Part shown: in pieces, positions 35,044 through 36,936 of the stretch | How positions within the stretch are numbered: position 1 is the stretch's first letter | How the letters are laid out: the number at the start of each line of letters is the position of its first letter | Assembly (NCBI GenBank): GCA_949295915.1 | Contig: CASFNB010000001.1 | Coordinates: 629-37,564 of the forward strand | Source of the DNA: an uncultured Pseudomonadota bacterium | GTDB taxonomy: Bacteria > Pseudomonadota > Alphaproteobacteria > RF32 > CAG-239 | DNA: 36,936 bases | Direction of reading: 5' to 3' | Notes under the pieces: generated by a model | What the model saw: the letters and a program-made list of their open reading frames with translations, nothing else | What the model was told of the DNA's origin: nothing | Databases searched by the model: none | Program-made: the position numbers and the translations under genes

Positions 35044-35190
35044 TTATTTATTATTCAAAAAAGTGTTTTCCAAAGGTTGTTCTACATGTTCAACTTTAAC
35101 CGGAACCTCGGTAGAAATGACGAAAAGGAAAGCCAAAACAATAATTAATCCCAAAATATAAAAGATAGCCTTTGATTTTTTCTGACGCAT
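35044..35190 (-). CDS. small single-pass membrane protein (48 aa)
   Basis: This is a short frame of 48 residues, MRQKKSKAIFYILGLIIVLA then FLFVISTEVPVKVEHVEQPL and ENTFLNNK. It has a basic N-terminus, one 17-19 residue hydrophobic helix, and a periplasmic tail with Val-Pro-Val. An AAGG lies upstream. It ends 2 bases before xerD and lies divergent from aroK. The typical topology (positive-inside) and tight spacing argue for a real gene. Function unknown. Confidence 0.6.
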   Translation of the reverse strand: MRQKKSKAIFYILGLIIVLAFLFVISTEVPVKVEHVEQPLENTFLNNK

Positions 35191-35273
35191 GATATATAAA
35201 CCTTAATTAAATTAAAACTGTTTATATAACAGTTAGCACAAAATCTATGAAAGAAAAATGAAAAAAAGCAACA

Positions 35274-35819
35274 ATGGTCAAAAAAATAGATAAAATAATA
35301 TTACTTGTCGGCTTAATGGGCAGCGGCAAGACCAGTGTCGGCAAAAGATTGGCAAAAAAATTAAATCTGCCCTTTATCGACGGCGATACGGAAGTGGAAA
35401 AAGCAGCCGGCTTATCATTAATGGATTTGTTAAAATGCTTTGGTGAAACCGAGTTCAGAGCCGGAGAAATGCGTGTGATGAAACGCTTGCTGCAAGGTGC
35501 GCCCTGCGTTTTAGCCTCTGGCGGCGGTTCATTTGTTGCCGAACAAACCAGAGCTTTGGCTAAAGAGCATGCCTTAACCATTTGGCTCAAAGCCGATATT
35601 GATGTTTTATATCACCGCACGGCAGGAAGAAAGCACCGTCCGTTTTTAATCGGCAGCGACGACCAATTAAAAAGTAAACTGGAAAAATATATTAATGAAG
35701 AATATCCCTACTATTCCGAAGCCAATATTGTAGTCGAAACCAAAGACGAGCAAGTTGACCTCACCGTCAACCGCGTCATTGCCGCCATCAATCAATATCT
35801 GGAAGAAAACAAGGAATAA
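35274..35819 (+). CDS. aroK: shikimate kinase
   Basis: Shikimate kinase phosphorylates shikimate in the aromatic amino acid pathway. The 181-residue product has Walker A VGLMGSGKTSVGKRLA (about 12-27), LPFIDGDTEVEKAAG with the substrate Asp, the FRAGEMRVM segment (Arg binding shikimate), LASGGGSFV, and the lid TAGRKHRPFL. The start at 35274 is the first in-frame ATG not followed by a stop. No aroB follows, although aroK-aroB is the usual order. It is divergent from xerD and its small partner. Confidence 0.95.
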   Translation: MVKKIDKIILLVGLMGSGKTSVGKRLAKKLNLPFIDGDTEVEKAAGLSLMDLLKCFGETEFRAGEMRVMKRLLQGAPCVLASGGGSFVAEQTRALAKEHALTIWLKADIDVLYHRTAGRKHRPFLIGSDDQLKSKLEKYINEEYPYYSEANIVVETKDEQVDLTVNRVIAAINQYLEENKE

Positions 35820-35832
35820 ACGGATATTTGCC

Positions 35833-35871
35833 GCTAAATTGCTCTAGTTACCCGTTATACGAGTTTTTTAG
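35833..35871 (+). repeat. remnant of the structured element's 3' end
   Basis: CCGTTATACGAGTTTTTTA (about 35852-35870) matches the 3' end of copy 2 (CCGTTATATGAGTTTTTACA, about 20720-20739). The preceding CTCTAGTTA resembles its TGTATTAGTTTT. No helices can form here, so it looks like a truncated copy beside the intact copy 3. Confidence 0.45.
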
Positions 35872-35995
35872 AAAAGTTTGTTATATGAGAAAGATAATAA
35901 GATTTAAGGAAAATTGTGAAGGAGTGTACAAATAAGTACATGACTGAACAATTTATCCGCAAAATCTGTATTAGATTTCCATAGAACAGACTTTT
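35872..35995 (+). ncRNA. structured repeat element, copy 3
   Basis: Outer helix AAAAGTTTGTT (35872-35882) / AACAGACTTTT (35985-35995) has one G-T pair. The second helix AGATTT / AAATCT and the third AAATTGT / ACAATTT are perfect. The apical stem is TGTAC (35925-35929) / GTACA (35936-35940). The loop strands GAAGGAG and TGACTGA are identical to copy 1. The third helix pairs T-A at the position where copy 1 has C-G. It ends 2 bases before the stop codon of the minus-strand kinase gene and 52 bases after aroK, so it lies between two convergent 3' ends. Confidence 0.7.
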
Positions 35996-35997
35996 CC

Positions 35998-36936
35998 CTA
36001 GCGGGCGGAGACAAGAGACATCGACGATATCGTATCCCCCATACCCACAAGCGTAACCGGCTTTTCAATCAAAATCGTTGGAAGCGCAATCACATCAAAT
36101 CCGTCAAAGGTAGAAATACCGGTTTCAAGTAAAGATTCATCTCCGATATAAGCAGCCAAATCTTTAAGCTCATTTAAGCCCACATCGGAAACTTCACGAC
36201 CTTGTGCCCAAAGCAAGTTTTCTTTTTGGTTCACACTGCCCGTACCGGCTTTTCCGGCGGCAATCGTCGCGGCAGTCATCATACCGCGCAAGTTGGCTTC
36301 AGGAGAAATAACGGCATTTTTATCTTGCAAAGTGATGTAAAGACCAAACATATGCAACTGGATTCTGGAAGCTTTGAGAGCCTTTTTAATAGCCACCAGC
36401 GCTTTGAACATATTTTGACTATGCGTATCTTTCTCACAAGTTTCAGCCAATTTTTCTTGCCCGATAATTTCCAAAATATCTATAGCTTCACGCTCATTGA
36501 TGCCGATTGAATCAACTTTCGGCGCAATTTTTTCAATAATGGCTTTGCGTACGGCTAAATCTTGCGTGGAAGCAATTTCCAAATGCACGATGGTACCGTT
36601 AGCTTTCCAAACTTTGAGCATCGGCAAAACGCTATGCGTGAGCGCCACACCGTCATTATTTTCGGTCAGGGCATGAAAACCGGATAAAATCATATAGTTG
36701 AGTTTGTTTTTCTCAGCGGCTTTTACAAAATTTTCATCCATCACCAAATGCAGATTGAGCGGGTCATAAGTCGCAATAAAACGGTTGGCCTTGGGGCAAA
36801 CAAAAGTTTCACCGTCAAGCTCGACTTTATCACCTTTATCAAACTCAATAATCCAGTGAATGAGCGGAATATCGGTTTTGCGATCAATTTGATAAGCGGG
36901 TTTTTCAATGCCTTTTTCATCAAAAGAAAGCAGATT
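35998..36936 (-). CDS. ADP-dependent phosphofructokinase/glucokinase family, partial
   Basis: The gene is cut by the right window edge: the reading frame stays open from 36936 (NLLSFDEKGIEKPAYQIDRK) to the stop at 35998, giving 313 residues of a protein normally near 450. It belongs to the ribokinase-like ADP-dependent sugar kinase family of archaea, some eukaryotes and some bacteria. Visible motifs: ANRFIATYDPLNLHLVMDEN, LSGFHALTENNDG, SIGINEREAIDIL and the C-terminal catalytic GMGDTISS, where the Asp acts as base. Whether it prefers glucose or fructose-6-phosphate cannot be read. The glgA-like gene elsewhere in the window would fit a glycogen-using lifestyle. Confidence 0.8.
   Translation of the reverse strand, partial: NLLSFDEKGIEKPAYQIDRKTDIPLIHWIIEFDKGDKVELDGETFVCPKANRFIATYDPLNLHLVMDENFVKAAEKNKLNYMILSGFHALTENNDGVALTHSVLPMLKVWKANGTIVHLEIASTQDLAVRKAIIEKIAPKVDSIGINEREAIDILEIIGQEKLAETCEKDTHSQNMFKALVAIKKALKASRIQLHMFGLYITLQDKNAVISPEANLRGMMTAATIAAGKAGTGSVNQKENLLWAQGREVSDVGLNELKDLAAYIGDESLLETGISTFDGFDVIALPTILIEKPVTLVGMGDTISSMSLVSAR

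Overview
The window is a low-GC, gene-dense stretch of an alphaproteobacterial chromosome. The evidence is the alphaproteobacterial-type AddB/AddA pair, the rph-rdgB pairing, an HslVU operon, an LptF/LptD/SurA/RsmA cluster, and strong TTGACN/TATAAT-like promoters. The AT-rich base composition, the surface autotransporter with Pmp-type repeats and the ADP-dependent sugar kinase suggest an uncultured host- or gut-associated lineage. That placement is inference; no rRNA is present to settle it. Both window ends cut through genes: an autotransporter at the left and an ADP-dependent phosphofructokinase/glucokinase at the right.

Layout. 1-1600 (-): 5' part of a secreted Pmp/AIDA-like autotransporter with an apparent one-base frameshift just after the signal peptide. 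1793-2983 (-): rpsF-rpsR-rplI with promoter, a probable S6:S18 leader hairpin and a terminator. 3162-10748 (+): small lipoprotein, comM, a 909-residue repeat lipoprotein with a degenerate trypsin-like domain, hslV, hslU, hemW. 10749-11557: a five-copy 37-bp palindromic array, a perfect 30-bp palindrome, then promoter, structured RNA leader and small HTH gene A. 11572-19866 (-): trxA, addA, addB, rdgB, rph and small HTH gene B with its own homologous RNA leader reaching to about 20113. 20160-20736: a non-coding stretch with REP-like palindromes and two copies of a structured element. 20735-22774 (-): glgA-like GT5 gene, divergent from grpE. 23605-26416 (-): ftsK and a HIT protein. 26593-28295 (+): fabD, fabG. 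28357-28857 (-): GNAT. 28957-34144 (+): lptF, lptD, surA-like, rsmA. 34136-35190 (-): xerD-like recombinase and an unlisted 48-residue membrane protein. 35274-35819 (+): aroK, followed by a third structured element and the sugar kinase gene (-).

The most interesting content is RNA-level. Two small paralogous Cro/CI-type HTH genes (11283-11525 + and 19627-19866 -) are each preceded by the same arrangement: a TTGCNT-16-TANAAT promoter, a roughly 130-nt multi-helix RNA, and an intrinsic terminator whose 5' strand is also the 3' strand of the RNA's closing helix. One base in the shared strand differs between the copies, and both of its alternative partners differ in the matching way. This is the signature of a two-state attenuator, possibly an ON-type riboswitch of a class I do not recognise. 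Separately, three copies of another approximately 125-135 nt element (20308-20444, 20612-20736, 35872-35995) preserve four helices with compensatory changes. They sit in non-coding DNA, two of them against the 3' ends of minus-strand genes.

The remaining genes are mostly housekeeping: translation, protein quality control (HslVU, GrpE), recombinational repair (AddAB), nucleotide-pool cleaning and RNA processing (RdgB, RNase PH), fatty acid synthesis, outer-membrane LPS assembly, chromosome dimer resolution (XerD, FtsK) and storage/central sugar metabolism.
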